NCBI RefSeq assembly: GCF_004421005.1
Contig: NZ_CP038026.1
Location: 1,612,001 to 1,676,000, forward strand
Length of the DNA: 64,000 bases
Direction: 5' to 3'
Source: Pseudoduganella plicata
Lineage (GTDB): Bacteria; Pseudomonadota; Gammaproteobacteria; Burkholderiales; Burkholderiaceae_D
Position numbers and translations under genes: made by a program. How positions within the stretch are numbered: the first letter of the stretch is position 1; each line of letters starts with the position of its first letter. Shown piece by piece: positions 26,279 through 34,994 of the stretch. A model generated the notes under the pieces. It made no database searches. It was given only the letters and a program-made list of their open reading frames with translations, and had not been told where the DNA came from.

Positions 26279-29097
26279 TATTTCGCCTCCGGGTTCATCA
26301 CGACCTGGACGTAGTTGCCGAAGTCGAAGTAGCGCTGCGCGGCCGCCTGCACGTCGGCGGCGCCCAGCGCCGCCATCCGCTTCTCGAATTCCAGGATCGA
26401 TGCCGGGTCGTCGCCGTTGACGACCGCCATCTGCATCTGTGCCAGCCACCAGCCGTTTTCCGTCAGCGCGCGGCGGTGCACGTTGGTCCAGTTCTGGCGC
26501 ACCTTGGCCAGGTCGGCAGCTTCCGGCCCGTTTTGCTGCAGCTTGCGGATTTCGGCAAACGTGGCATCGATCACCTTCGTCACGTTCTCCGGGCCGCACG
26601 GCAGATTCAGGGTCACGGTATAGCTGCCGTACGGGAGCTTGGCGAGCGAGCCGCTGGCCCCGCCGCCGTAGATCAGGCCCAGCTTCTCGCGCAGCACCTC
26701 GGTCAGCTTCAGGTTCAGCACTTCGACGGCGGCCGCAAGGCGCATGCCTTCCATCTGCGAGAACGCGGCGTTGCCCGTGAAGACCACCGTCACCGCACTC
26801 TTCGATTCCTTGCCGCGCCTGACTTCCTTCGTGACGACGCCGCGCACGGGCCGCAGGTTCCGGTCGCGCATCTCGATGGGGATGTCCGGCGTCGGCAGGC
26901 TGGCCAGCCATGTCGCCAGCAAGGGCTTGAGCTTGACGGGATCGAAGCTGCCGACAAAGAAGAACGTCCAGCCCTTCGCGCTGCCGAAGCGTTCGCGATA
27001 GATCTGCAGCGAGCGGTCCAGGTCGACCTTGTCGAAGTCCTGCGGCCGCGGCATGCCGGGCACGCGCGGGTTGTCGCCGTACAGGGCCACGCGGATCGCA
27101 TTGCCGTATTCCGCCTCGGGACGGGCCCAGTTGCTGCGCGCCATGTCGCGCTGGCGGCCGATGAAGGACTTGAACAACGCCTCGTCGCGGCGCGGCGCCG
27201 TCAGGCGCGCATACGTCATCTGCAGCAATGTCTCCAGGTCGCTGTTGCCGGCCGTGCCGCTGACATTCTCCGTCAGGTCGCCCATCGCCACGGACACCGT
27301 CAGGCTGCGTCCCGCCAGCATCTTCTGCAGGTCCGACGGCGGGTAATCGAGCACGCCCATCTGCGCCGCCAGCGCGCTGGCATAGCGGGCATTCGGGATG
27401 TCCGCGTCGCCGTACAGGAACTGGCCGCCGAAGCGCGTGGCGCTCATCAGGATCTGGTCGTTGCGGAAGTCGGTGGGCTTCAACATCACCTTGATACCGT
27501 TCGACAGCGTCAGCTCCGTCACGCCCAGCGCCGGCAGCTGCCGTTCTGCGACGATGCTGCCGGCCACCGGCGGCTTGTCGATCAGGTTGGCGGCATACTT
27601 CTTCTCCACGCGCGCGCTGACGGCCGTCTTGCGCGCCGTCTCCACGGCGGCCAGCAGCTCGGCCGGCGTCGGTGGCGGCGTCTCCTTCTCGGTCCCCATC
27701 AGGATGACCAGCTTCTTGTCGTCGGCCGGCAGCGCCTTGCGCACGGCCGCGTTGACCTCCTCCAGCGTGATGCCCGGGATCATCCGGTTGGCATAGGCGT
27801 ACTCGTTTTCGATGCCGGGCATCGCCTCGCCTTCGAGGAAGTTGCGCACGTACTCGGCGACGAATACGGCGGAATCGGATTTATCGCGCTCGCTGTACAT
27901 GCGTTCGTAGTTGCGCAACATGCCTTTCTTGGCGCGCTCCAGTTCCGCGGCGGAGAAGCCGAACTGGCGCGCCCGCTCGCTTTCCTGCACCAGCGCGTTG
28001 ATGGCGGGGATCGGACCGCCCTTGCCCAGCAGCGCGGTGGCGCTGAACGAGCGGTGCCCGCGCACCACCTTGCCGCGGCCGCTGCCGCCCTGGATGAATG
28101 GCGGGTCGGCCTGCTGCGTCAGTTCCATCATGCGCTGGCTCAGCATCATCCCGTACAGCTTCTCGACCAGGTCGGCGCGGTAGCCCGCCAGCGTGGTCGC
28201 CTCGGCATGCGCTTCGATGGGATAGCGGATGTACAGCACGTCCGCCGGCGCTTCCCTGTCCGTCACGACGACGCCTTCGTCGTCCTTGCGTTCCGGGATG
28301 ACGGGATACTCGCGCGGACGCGCGTTCTCCGGGTTTTTCAGCTTGCCGAAATGGGCCTTGATCAACCGCTCCGCTTCCTGCGGATCGATGTCGCCCACGG
28401 CGATCACCGCCATCAGGTCGGGCCGGTACCAGTCCTGGTAAAAGCGGCGAATCGCTTCTGGCTTGAAAGTGCGCAGCACGTCGGCTTTGCCGATGGGCAG
28501 ACGCTCGGCGTAGCGCGAGCCGTTGAACAGCTTCGGATACAGCAGCTTGTTCATGCGGTCGTTCGCCCCCTTGCCCAGGCGAAGCTCCTCCAGCACGATG
28601 CCACGCTCGCTGTCGATATCGGCTTCATTGAATTTCAGGCCATGGGCCCAGTCCTCCAGCACGAGGAAGCCCTGTTCGACCACTTGCTTCTTGTCGGTGG
28701 GGATCGGCAGGATGTAGACCGTTTCGTCGAAACTCGTGTAGGCGTTCAGGTCGCGCCCGAACTTGACGCCGTTCGTCTGCAGATAGTCGATCAGTTCATG
28801 GCGCTTGAAATGCGTGCTGCCGTTGAACGCCATGTGTTCCGTGAAGTGCGCGAGTCCCTGCTGGTCGTCGTCTTCCAGGATCGATCCCGCCTTGACGACG
28901 AGGCGCAGTTCCAGTTTCTTGGCCGGCCGTGCGTTCTTCTGGATGTAGTAGGTCAGGCCATTGGGCAGCTTGCCGACCTTGACAAGCGGCGACACCGGCA
29001 GCTTGTCGTCAGGGGCGGGCAGGTCGGCGCCACGCGCCAGCAGCGCGCAACTGAATAGCGCAAACACGGCGGTCAGGCGCAGGGGAACTGATTTCAT
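26278..29097 (-). CDS. M16-family zinc metalloprotease (pitrilysin-like), secreted
   Basis: 939 residues with a signal peptide (SVPLRLTAVFALFSCALLARG) at the ATG of 29097. The inverted zinc motif HxxEH is in GLAHFTEHMAFNGS, with the downstream Glu in DIDSERGIVLEELR. Two M16/M16C repeats follow, the second inactive half beginning near VTELTLSNGIKVMLKPTDFR, so it is a full-length single-chain periplasmic protease. Such enzymes degrade or process small peptides. The P450 gene begins on the last base of its stop codon, an unusual pairing. No PQQ or RiPP biosynthetic genes are nearby. Confidence 0.92.
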   Translation of the reverse strand: MKSVPLRLTAVFALFSCALLARGADLPAPDDKLPVSPLVKVGKLPNGLTYYIQKNARPAKKLELRLVVKAGSILEDDDQQGLAHFTEHMAFNGSTHFKRHELIDYLQTNGVKFGRDLNAYTSFDETVYILPIPTDKKQVVEQGFLVLEDWAHGLKFNEADIDSERGIVLEELRLGKGANDRMNKLLYPKLFNGSRYAERLPIGKADVLRTFKPEAIRRFYQDWYRPDLMAVIAVGDIDPQEAERLIKAHFGKLKNPENARPREYPVIPERKDDEGVVVTDREAPADVLYIRYPIEAHAEATTLAGYRADLVEKLYGMMLSQRMMELTQQADPPFIQGGSGRGKVVRGHRSFSATALLGKGGPIPAINALVQESERARQFGFSAAELERAKKGMLRNYERMYSERDKSDSAVFVAEYVRNFLEGEAMPGIENEYAYANRMIPGITLEEVNAAVRKALPADDKKLVILMGTEKETPPPTPAELLAAVETARKTAVSARVEKKYAANLIDKPPVAGSIVAERQLPALGVTELTLSNGIKVMLKPTDFRNDQILMSATRFGGQFLYGDADIPNARYASALAAQMGVLDYPPSDLQKMLAGRSLTVSVAMGDLTENVSGTAGNSDLETLLQMTYARLTAPRRDEALFKSFIGRQRDMARSNWARPEAEYGNAIRVALYGDNPRVPGMPRPQDFDKVDLDRSLQIYRERFGSAKGWTFFFVGSFDPVKLKPLLATWLASLPTPDIPIEMRDRNLRPVRGVVTKEVRRGKESKSAVTVVFTGNAAFSQMEGMRLAAAVEVLNLKLTEVLREKLGLIYGGGASGSLAKLPYGSYTVTLNLPCGPENVTKVIDATFAEIRKLQQNGPEAADLAKVRQNWTNVHRRALTENGWWLAQMQMAVVNGDDPASILEFEKRMAALGAADVQAAAQRYFDFGNYVQVVMNPEAK

Positions 29098-29192
29098 GAA
29101 TCGGCAGGGATTGGTGAACAATGCATGACGATACACCAGAAATTATCGGCTTTGCTACAATTGCCCTGTCCGCCATCCGGCGGACGTCAATA

Positions 29193-29335
29193 CGTCTTCG
29201 GGGCGGGGTGCGATTCCCCACCGGCGGTAGGGTCCCAGGACCGAGCCCGCGAGCGAGGACGGGGCGCCTGCGCCCCGTGCGAGCAGATATGGTCAGATGC
29301 CATAGCCGACGGTATAGTCCGGATGAAAGAAGATG
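29193..29335 (+). promoter_or_regulatory. FMN riboswitch (RFN element)
   Basis: All conserved RFN blocks are visible: the 5' strand TCTTCGGGGCGGGGTG, then GATTCCCCACCGGCGGTA, CCGAGCCCGCGAGCG, a variable GC stem, GGTCAGATGCC, AGCCGACGGTATAGTCCGGATG and the closing GAAGATG. It lies in the 338-base leader between the divergent M16 protease and ribB. A terminator follows at 29388-29409, so FMN should cause premature termination. Confidence 0.95.
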
Positions 29336-29387
29336 TGCGCTATACGTGCTTCCCGGAGCGGCCTTGCCGCGCCGGGTGCGCGCCCAT

Positions 29388-29409
29388 ACGCTTGCCCTGA
29401 AGCGTTTTT
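29388..29409 (+). terminator. Riboswitch-controlled terminator before ribB
   Basis: ACGCTT (29388-29393) pairs with AAGCGT (29400-29405), with T at 29405-29409 and the loop GCCCTG between. It lies between the FMN riboswitch and the ribB start. A GC-rich hairpin (CCCGG...CCGGG) at about 29352-29375 just upstream could be the competing structure. Confidence 0.7.
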
Positions 29410-29435
29410 CGCCAATCTGCGAGGAGCGTTTCACA

Positions 29436-30112
29436 ATGTTTGTCAATGAAGTCAATGCAGTAACAGCGACAGCCAATCCCCCTATTCCCTCCACAGCACC
29501 GACCTGCCGGGGCGCATTGCCGCGGCGCTCGACGCCATGCGCGCCGGCGTACCGGTCATCCTGCTGGACGATTTCGACCGCGAGAACGAGGCGGACCTGA
29601 TCGTCGCCGCCGAAAAACTCACCAATGAGACGATGGCCCTCCTGATCCGCGAATGCAGCGGCATCGTCTGCCTGTGCCTGACGGCCGACCGCGTGCGCGA
29701 ACTGGAACTGCCGCCGATGGCGCCGGAGAACGGCAGCCGCTACGGCACGCCGTTCACGGTGTCGATCGAGGCGCGCGAGGGCGTCACCACCGGCGTCTCG
29801 GCGCAAGACCGGGTGACGACGATCCGCGCCGCCACGGCACCGGGCGCGCAGCCGGCCGACGTGGTGCGGCCCGGCCACGTGTTCCCGCTGCGTGCCACGC
29901 CGGGCGGCGTGCTGGCGCGGGCCGGCCATACGGAAGGTTCCGTCGACCTGGCGATCCTGGCCGGCCTGCAGCCGGCCGCCGTGCTGTGCGAGCTGATGAA
30001 CCCCGACGGGACGATGATGCGCGGCGCCGCCATCGAGGCGTTTGCCGCCCTCCATCGCATGCCGATCCTGACGATCGCGGAGCTGATCGCCTGGCGCCGC
30101 GGGCAATCGTAA
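29436..30112 (+). CDS. ribB: 3,4-dihydroxy-2-butanone-4-phosphate synthase (frameshift near the start)
   Basis: Makes the four-carbon riboflavin precursor from ribulose 5-phosphate. Motifs: [19 protein letters not shown] (acidic metal loop), [46 protein letters not shown] and ELMNPDG. The ATG at 29436 has GAGGAG ten bases upstream and encodes [15 protein letters not shown], but the conserved body is in another frame that has no start of its own. One extra C in the CCCCC run (29478-29482) joins them into a 225-residue protein of normal ribB length. This is probably a sequencing error. The GTP cyclohydrolase II half (ribA) is absent, so it is stand-alone RibB under the FMN riboswitch. Confidence 0.85.
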
Positions 30113-30114
30113 CG

Positions 30115-31473
30115 TCATTGTGTCACAGGGCGCGGCGCGACAACCGTGGCGCCGCGCCCCACGTGATAAAACACCAGCAGCCACGCCAGCGCGAAGCCGG
30201 CCGCGGTCAATCCGAACATCAGCGCCATCCGCGCATGCCAGTCCGGCGCCACGTGCAGCACCGTGCCGGCGACGGCGACACCGACCAGCGCACCCACCTG
30301 GCGGTTGGCGTTCAGTGCCGCCGCCGCGCTGTTGGCGTGCGCACTGCCACCCGCCTGCATGACGGTCGCCGTCATCGCCGGAATCGCAAAGCCGATCGAC
30401 AGGAACACCAGCGTGCCGCCCGCGACGACCAGCCATGCGGGCGTCCCGTCACCCGCGCCGGTCAGCAGCAAAGCCGCGACGACGCCCCCGCCCAGGCCGG
30501 TCAGCAGCGGCAGGCGCACGCCGTGCCGCGCGATGACACGTCCCGACAGCAGGTTCGACACGCCCGTTACCGCCATCATCGGCAGCAGCCGCAAGCCCGT
30601 TTCCAGTGCGCCCGCGCCATGCGCCTTCTGCAGGAACAGGCTGATGACGAACAGCTGGGAAAACACGGCGAAATTGATCAGGAATCCCATCGCCACGGCC
30701 GCCCCGAACGCGGCGCTGCCGTACAGCGCGCGCGGCAACATGGACGTGGCGCCATGCCGTTCGCGGTGCACGGCCCAGCCGCCCAGCAGCACCGCGCCGG
30801 ACAGCGCGCTCCCGACCGGCAGCGACGTCCACCCCAGCACCGGCCCCTCGATCAGGCCGAACGCCAGCGCCGCCAGCGCGAGCGCGGACAACGCGTGGCT
30901 GAACAGCGCCAGCGGCCGCGGCGCGGCCGGCGCCGGCGCGCGCACGACGCGCCGCGTCAGCGCCACGCCCAGCAGGCCAAGGGGCAGGTTGAGCCAGAAG
31001 ATGCTGCGCCAGCCGAAACCGTGCACCAGCAAGCCACCCGCCAGCGGGCCTACCGTGGCCGCCGCGCTGACGATGGCGGACCAGATGCCGAACATGCGTG
31101 CCCGCGCGGCGTTGGTGGGCGCGGATTGCGTCAGGAGGCTGAGCGAAGCGGGCATGAACAGCGCCGCGCCGACGCCCTGCACCAGCCGCGCCGCCACCAG
31201 CGTCGTGCCAGTGGGCGCCAGTGCGCACAGGGCCGACCCGGCGATGAACACCAGCAGGCCGCCGCCATAGGCACGCTTCGCGCCGACGCGGTCGGCCAGC
31301 GCGCCGCCGGACAGCAGCAGCGCGGCAAACGTCAGCGTATAGCCATCGACAACCCAGACCAGGCCTGCCAGCGGCACGTGCAGGTCGGTCGAAATATCGG
31401 ACAGCGCCGTGTTCACGGCCGTCACGTCGATCATCGCCATGACAAAGCCCAGCGCCAGCGTAAGCAGCAGCAT
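30115..31473 (-). CDS. MFS transporter, DHA2/EmrB-like drug exporter
   Basis: 452-residue inner-membrane protein with 12-14 hydrophobic helices. The N-terminal segment has FVMAMIDVTAVNTALSDI and VWVVDGYTLTFAALLLSGGALADRVGAKR (motif A and the D/E-containing TM1), with motif C-like GPLAGGLLVHGFGWRSIFWLN. This is the DHA2 class of proton-driven multidrug exporters. I chose the ATG at 31473 because GGAGG lies five bases upstream; ATG 31485 is an alternative. A divergent LysR gene shares its promoter region. It converges on ribB, with two bases between the stops. Confidence 0.9.
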   Translation of the reverse strand: MLLLTLALGFVMAMIDVTAVNTALSDISTDLHVPLAGLVWVVDGYTLTFAALLLSGGALADRVGAKRAYGGGLLVFIAGSALCALAPTGTTLVAARLVQGVGAALFMPASLSLLTQSAPTNAARARMFGIWSAIVSAAATVGPLAGGLLVHGFGWRSIFWLNLPLGLLGVALTRRVVRAPAPAAPRPLALFSHALSALALAALAFGLIEGPVLGWTSLPVGSALSGAVLLGGWAVHRERHGATSMLPRALYGSAAFGAAVAMGFLINFAVFSQLFVISLFLQKAHGAGALETGLRLLPMMAVTGVSNLLSGRVIARHGVRLPLLTGLGGGVVAALLLTGAGDGTPAWLVVAGGTLVFLSIGFAIPAMTATVMQAGGSAHANSAAAALNANRQVGALVGVAVAGTVLHVAPDWHARMALMFGLTAAGFALAWLLVFYHVGRGATVVAPRPVTQ

Positions 31474-31489
31474 CGTTACCTCCATCGAA

Positions 31490-31510
31490 AAGACCAAGAT
31501 TAGTGGTCTT
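31490..31510. promoter_or_regulatory. Palindromic LysR operator candidate
   Basis: AAGACCA at 31490-31496 and TGGTCTT at 31504-31510 form a perfect 7-bp inverted repeat with a seven-base spacer. It lies in the region between the divergent MFS exporter and LysR genes. The spacing suits a LysR-type recognition site. Confidence 0.5.
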
Positions 31511-31577
31511 GCAAGATGCGGTAAAGCCGCATACCATCAACGCTCCGATGCATTTTTGCATCAATTCACACGCGATC

Positions 31578-32441
31578 ATGGACTGGGACGACGCCCGCAT
31601 ATACCTCGGCATCTACCGCGCAGGCACGCTGCGCGGGGCCGCCGCGCAGCTGGGCATCGACCAGGCCACGGCGGGCCGGCGCCTCGCCGCGCTGGAGGCC
31701 GCGCTCAATGCAAAGCTGTTCCTGCGCACGCCGTCCGGCTACCTGCCGACACCGGCGGGCGAAGCGGCCGCGCGTTCGGCGCTGGCGATGGAGGAAGCGG
31801 CGCTGGCGCTGCAGCGCGAGATGCAGGGAATCGACAACCGCCTCGCCGGCGTCGTGCGCGTGGCCACGACGGACACGCTGGCGGTTCATTTCGTCATGGC
31901 CGCGATGGCCGCGCTGCATGCGCAGCACCCGGAAATTCGCATCGAGCTGACGGTCGACACGGCCATCACCAGCCTGACCCGGCGCGAGGCCGACCTGGCC
32001 GTGCGCACCTTGCGGCCAGTGGAACCGGATTTGGTGTCGCGCCACCTGACGCGGCGCGCCGGCGGCCTGTTCGCCAGCCGGGCCTATATCGAGCGCCACG
32101 GCGTGCCGGACGTCGCGGCAGGCCTGGCGGGACACGATCTCGTCATCTTCCACCCGTCCGTGGCACCGCGCCAGTCGCGCGAACTGGGCGGCGCGCCGGT
32201 GGCGGGCGCCCGCATCGTCATGCAGGTCAACACGGGAATGATGTTGCAGGAGGCTGTGCGCGCGGGCCTCGGGATTGCCGAACTGCCGATCCATATGGCC
32301 GGCGCGGACCCGCGCCTGGTGCGCATCTGGCCCGAACGGGAACACCGGTACGACCTGTATCTCGTAATGCACAACGACCTGAGTCGCAGCGCGCGTGTGC
32401 GGGCGGTGGCCGATGCGATCGTGACGGGCGTACCGCCCTAG
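31578..32441 (+). CDS. LysR-family transcriptional regulator
   Basis: 287 residues. The N-terminal winged helix (MDWDDARIYLGIYRAGTLRGAAAQLGIDQATAGRRLAALEAALNAKLF) is followed by a LysR substrate-binding domain (GVVRVATTDTLAVHFV, LTRREADLAVRTL, GLGIAELPIHMAG). The HTH of this subgroup (Q/ATAGRRL) is typical of regulators of adjacent exporters. The ATG at 31578 gives the standard length; upstream codons are leader. It is divergent from the DHA2 exporter across a palindrome, so it likely controls that exporter. Its stop overlaps the convergent cupin gene. Confidence 0.9.
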   Translation: MDWDDARIYLGIYRAGTLRGAAAQLGIDQATAGRRLAALEAALNAKLFLRTPSGYLPTPAGEAAARSALAMEEAALALQREMQGIDNRLAGVVRVATTDTLAVHFVMAAMAALHAQHPEIRIELTVDTAITSLTRREADLAVRTLRPVEPDLVSRHLTRRAGGLFASRAYIERHGVPDVAAGLAGHDLVIFHPSVAPRQSRELGGAPVAGARIVMQVNTGMMLQEAVRAGLGIAELPIHMAGADPRLVRIWPEREHRYDLYLVMHNDLSRSARVRAVADAIVTGVPP

Positions 32442-33364
32442 CCCTGGCCGCCCCGCAGGGCGAACGGCACGGCCCGTGCCCAGCGGTTCGACGACAGCGA
32501 GAAGGTCAGCGAGCGCACCTGGTGATACCAGCCGGCCGGCACGTACAGCATGTCGCCCGGGTTGACGATGACTTCGACCGTGGCCGCATGGCGCGCCAGC
32601 GGGAAGCGTTCGTAATCGGGCGCCTCGGGGTCGAACGGTGAGCCGAACAGGATGGCGTTGGCCTCGCGTGGATACAGGAATTCGTCGTGGTGCGGCGGCG
32701 CCAGGAAGATGCGCTTGGTGCCCCAGATCTGCGCGAACACGTTGTCGTCGTAGTCGCAGTGCAGCGGCGTGACCGTGCCGGCCGGGCCCAGCCAGAACCG
32801 GGGCGGTCCCATCTTGTCGAAATACGTGGGCCAGTGGCACAGCCGGTTCAGTTCCCGCAGTTCTAGGTTTCCCAGGTATGGTGGCAACCCGGGTGGCAGG
32901 CTGTCCGTCCCGGCCGCGACCAGATCGAGATACGCCAGCAGCGACATGTCCCGCATCGGCCGGTCCGGCGCGAACGCCGTGCCGATGTAGTCGCCCACGC
33001 GCGCCCGCACCGGCAGGTGGCTGTAATGCTCGCGCAGTGTCTCGACCGTCAGCATCGACAGCGGCCAGCGCCCGACAATCCCCGTCATCAGGAAAGGCAA
33101 GCCCTGCGTGGCACGCGCGCGGAACGCGGCGGTGCTCAACGGCTCGATGCGCGCAACTTCGGTCAGCACCGGCAAGGCGCGTGCGGCCTGCCTGATTGCC
33201 AGGCGCATCGCTTCGATCGATGGGACACCGCGCACTTGCGCATCGCGCCGTTCACGTTCCTGCCTGTGCGCCGCCCTGTCCGCGCCTGCCGCTTCCGATT
33301 GCTGCCGCGTGGGTGGCAGCCGCGCTGCCTGCCCGTGATTCTCCGCCTTGTCCTGTGCCGCCAT
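32438..33364 (-). CDS. Cupin-8/JmjC-like Fe(II)/2-oxoglutarate dioxygenase
   Basis: 308-residue cupin-like protein. The metal site is TPLHCDYDDNVFAQIWGTKRI (His and Asp of HxD), with a third ligand expected near LYVPAGWYHQVRSL. A preceding WPLSMLTVETLREHYSH and PYLGNLELRELN layout matches cupin-8 proteins such as FIH-like or tRNA-wybutosine hydroxylases. The first 50 residues are charged and non-conserved (QDKAENHGQAARL, HRQERERRDAQ), so the true start may be the methionine at about 33208. A hydroxylase of a protein or RNA is the best guess; the target is unknown. Confidence 0.8.
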   Translation of the reverse strand: MAAQDKAENHGQAARLPPTRQQSEAAGADRAAHRQERERRDAQVRGVPSIEAMRLAIRQAARALPVLTEVARIEPLSTAAFRARATQGLPFLMTGIVGRWPLSMLTVETLREHYSHLPVRARVGDYIGTAFAPDRPMRDMSLLAYLDLVAAGTDSLPPGLPPYLGNLELRELNRLCHWPTYFDKMGPPRFWLGPAGTVTPLHCDYDDNVFAQIWGTKRIFLAPPHHDEFLYPREANAILFGSPFDPEAPDYERFPLARHAATVEVIVNPGDMLYVPAGWYHQVRSLTFSLSSNRWARAVPFALRGGQG

Positions 33365-33432
33365 AAACCCTGCTGTTCGTGCCCTTGCTTTTATGCTAAC
33401 CTGCGCCGCATTTCAAATCCGGCACGCATCCC

Positions 33433-34116
33433 ATGGACCCAACGATCGATCCAGACAGCCATTGTAGCGCCACCGCCGATGGCGACGCGCCGTTGCAGCT
33501 GCGCGCGACCATCGACGCGGCGCGCATGGCGCGGCTGGAGGTGGCGCTGGAAGCGCGGCTGTATCAGCGGCTGATGCTGCACCGGGCGCGCTTCGCCCTC
33601 CCGGGAACGGAGCTGATGGCGCGCTTGCGGAAGATCGTCAAATGGACCAGTGCCATCGGCCTGGTGACGACGCTGGGCCTGTGTACCGTCGGCGGGCTGC
33701 CGTTCGGCGGCTGGCTGCTGGACGTTCTCGTCATTGCCGTCTATGCGGCCCTGCTGTCGCTGTCGATGTACACGCCTTACTGGGAGCCACGCATGCGCAA
33801 GCCGGGGCGGTTCTGGCAACGGCAGGCGCGCTGGTGGACCGATCACCTGCTGAAAAACGCGCGCACGCAGGTACCGTTCGACGCGCAGTACGACTTCGCC
33901 GACGATATGGCGACGTACTTCCGTATCAGGGACGATACGCCGCATATGCAGTGGACGCGCCGCCTGGAGGGTTTCAGTCTTTCCGGCGAAGGTTTCACGG
34001 TGCTGTACCGGAGCCGCAAATCGTTGTCGCCGCATGCGTTCTTCCTGCACGAGCCTTCGGCGCCGTTCGAAGCGCTGCTGGCGCACCACGGCGTGCAGCC
34101 GCTGCCAGGTTGCTGA
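33433..34116 (+). CDS. Two-helix membrane protein of unknown function
   Basis: 227 residues. Residues 1-65 are soluble. Two transmembrane helices follow (TSAIGLVTTLGLCTVGGLPFGG and LLDVLVIAVYAALLSLSMYTP), then a soluble C-terminal domain of about 110 residues with FRIRDDTPHMQWTRRLEGFSLSGEGFTVLYRSRKSLS. The layout, two close helices near the middle followed by a beta-rich tail, recalls YcxB-like proteins. The stop precedes the Mla-type permease by 37 bases, so it may be the first gene of that operon. I do not recognise a function. Confidence 0.65.
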   Translation: MDPTIDPDSHCSATADGDAPLQLRATIDAARMARLEVALEARLYQRLMLHRARFALPGTELMARLRKIVKWTSAIGLVTTLGLCTVGGLPFGGWLLDVLVIAVYAALLSLSMYTPYWEPRMRKPGRFWQRQARWWTDHLLKNARTQVPFDAQYDFADDMATYFRIRDDTPHMQWTRRLEGFSLSGEGFTVLYRSRKSLSPHAFFLHEPSAPFEALLAHHGVQPLPGC

Positions 34117-34153
34117 ACGTCGTATGGCACCGTGCGGATGTTAAGATCGCAAG

Positions 34154-34987
34154 ATGATCACTCATGCATCGCTATTTCCTTCGCTGCTGCGGCTGCAACG
34201 GACCACCGTGGTCTGGCTGACCAGCTGGTGGCGGCTGCTGCAGTTCGCCGTACTGATTCTCTCGCGCGCCTTCACGCCATCGAGCTACCGCAAGGACAAC
34301 CGCCAGGTGCTGGCCTGCCAGATCGTCCTCAGCACGGCGCCGAACCTGCTGTGGTTCTCGATCCTGTCGGCGCTGATCAGCCTTGTCATCATCCGCATCG
34401 TGGTGGTGACGGCGTTCAGCTATGGCCTGTCCGGCTACGCGCTGGAGATGGTCGTGCGGGTGCTGGTGCTGGAACTGATCCCGCTGACGGTGGCGCTGTT
34501 CGTGGCGTTGCGCACCACCTTGCCGGCCGGCGTGGAATTCGCGCAGAAGCGGCTGACGGCCGCCGCTTCTGCGCCTGCCGGGTCTTCCGGGGCCGTGACC
34601 GATCCGCAGCAGGTGCTGCGCACCGAATTCTTTCCCCGCGCCGCAGCCGGCATGTTTGCCGTCTGGCTGCTGGGCGCCGTCAGCTGCATCCTTACGCTGG
34701 TGCTGACCTACCTCGTCATCTACGGCTTCACGCCGTACGGTCTGCCCGGCTACACGCGCGTGGTCGGACAGATCTTCAATCCGTCCGTCGCGCTGATCCT
34801 CGTGCTGAAGATCGCGTTCTTCAGCTTTGCCGTCGGCCTGATTCCGCTGGCGTCGTCGTACTTCGATGCCGCGACCAATCCTTCCGTGCTGCGTTTTCGC
34901 GCCACGCACGGCCTGGCCGACATGGTGCGGATGTTTTCCGTGATCCTGCTGATCGAAGTCGCCTCGCTGATGGGCAATTACTACTGA
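34154..34987 (+). CDS. MlaE-like ABC lipid transporter permease (divergent)
   Basis: 277-residue inner-membrane protein with about five or six helices. The central part GLSGYALEMVVRVLVLELIPLTVALFVALR resembles the MlaE signature (ELGPLLTALxVAGR), and the last third (LILVLKIAFFSFAVGLIPLASSYFDAATNP) matches the MlaE re-entrant end. The small-residue and glycine spacing of the canonical motif is altered. The MCE protein starts seven bases downstream and a lipoprotein overlaps that, so this is a lipid-trafficking operon. No MlaF-type ATPase is next to it. A charged loop AQKRLTAAASAPAGSSG is unusual. Confidence 0.72.
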   Translation: MITHASLFPSLLRLQRTTVVWLTSWWRLLQFAVLILSRAFTPSSYRKDNRQVLACQIVLSTAPNLLWFSILSALISLVIIRIVVVTAFSYGLSGYALEMVVRVLVLELIPLTVALFVALRTTLPAGVEFAQKRLTAAASAPAGSSGAVTDPQQVLRTEFFPRAAAGMFAVWLLGAVSCILTLVLTYLVIYGFTPYGLPGYTRVVGQIFNPSVALILVLKIAFFSFAVGLIPLASSYFDAATNPSVLRFRATHGLADMVRMFSVILLIEVASLMGNYY

Positions 34988-34994
34988 ACGAACG

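Noticed and set aside
26254..29058. A 934-codon open frame on the plus strand opposite the M16 protease
   Set aside because: It mirrors the GC-biased codons of the true gene, has no domain logic and is rich in Arg/His/Gln/Leu runs typical of antisense shadows.
29121..29600. A reading frame through the riboswitch region as an independent protein
   Set aside because: Its first part is the FMN riboswitch; only the part from 29436 matters, as the probable true N-terminus of ribB before the frame break.
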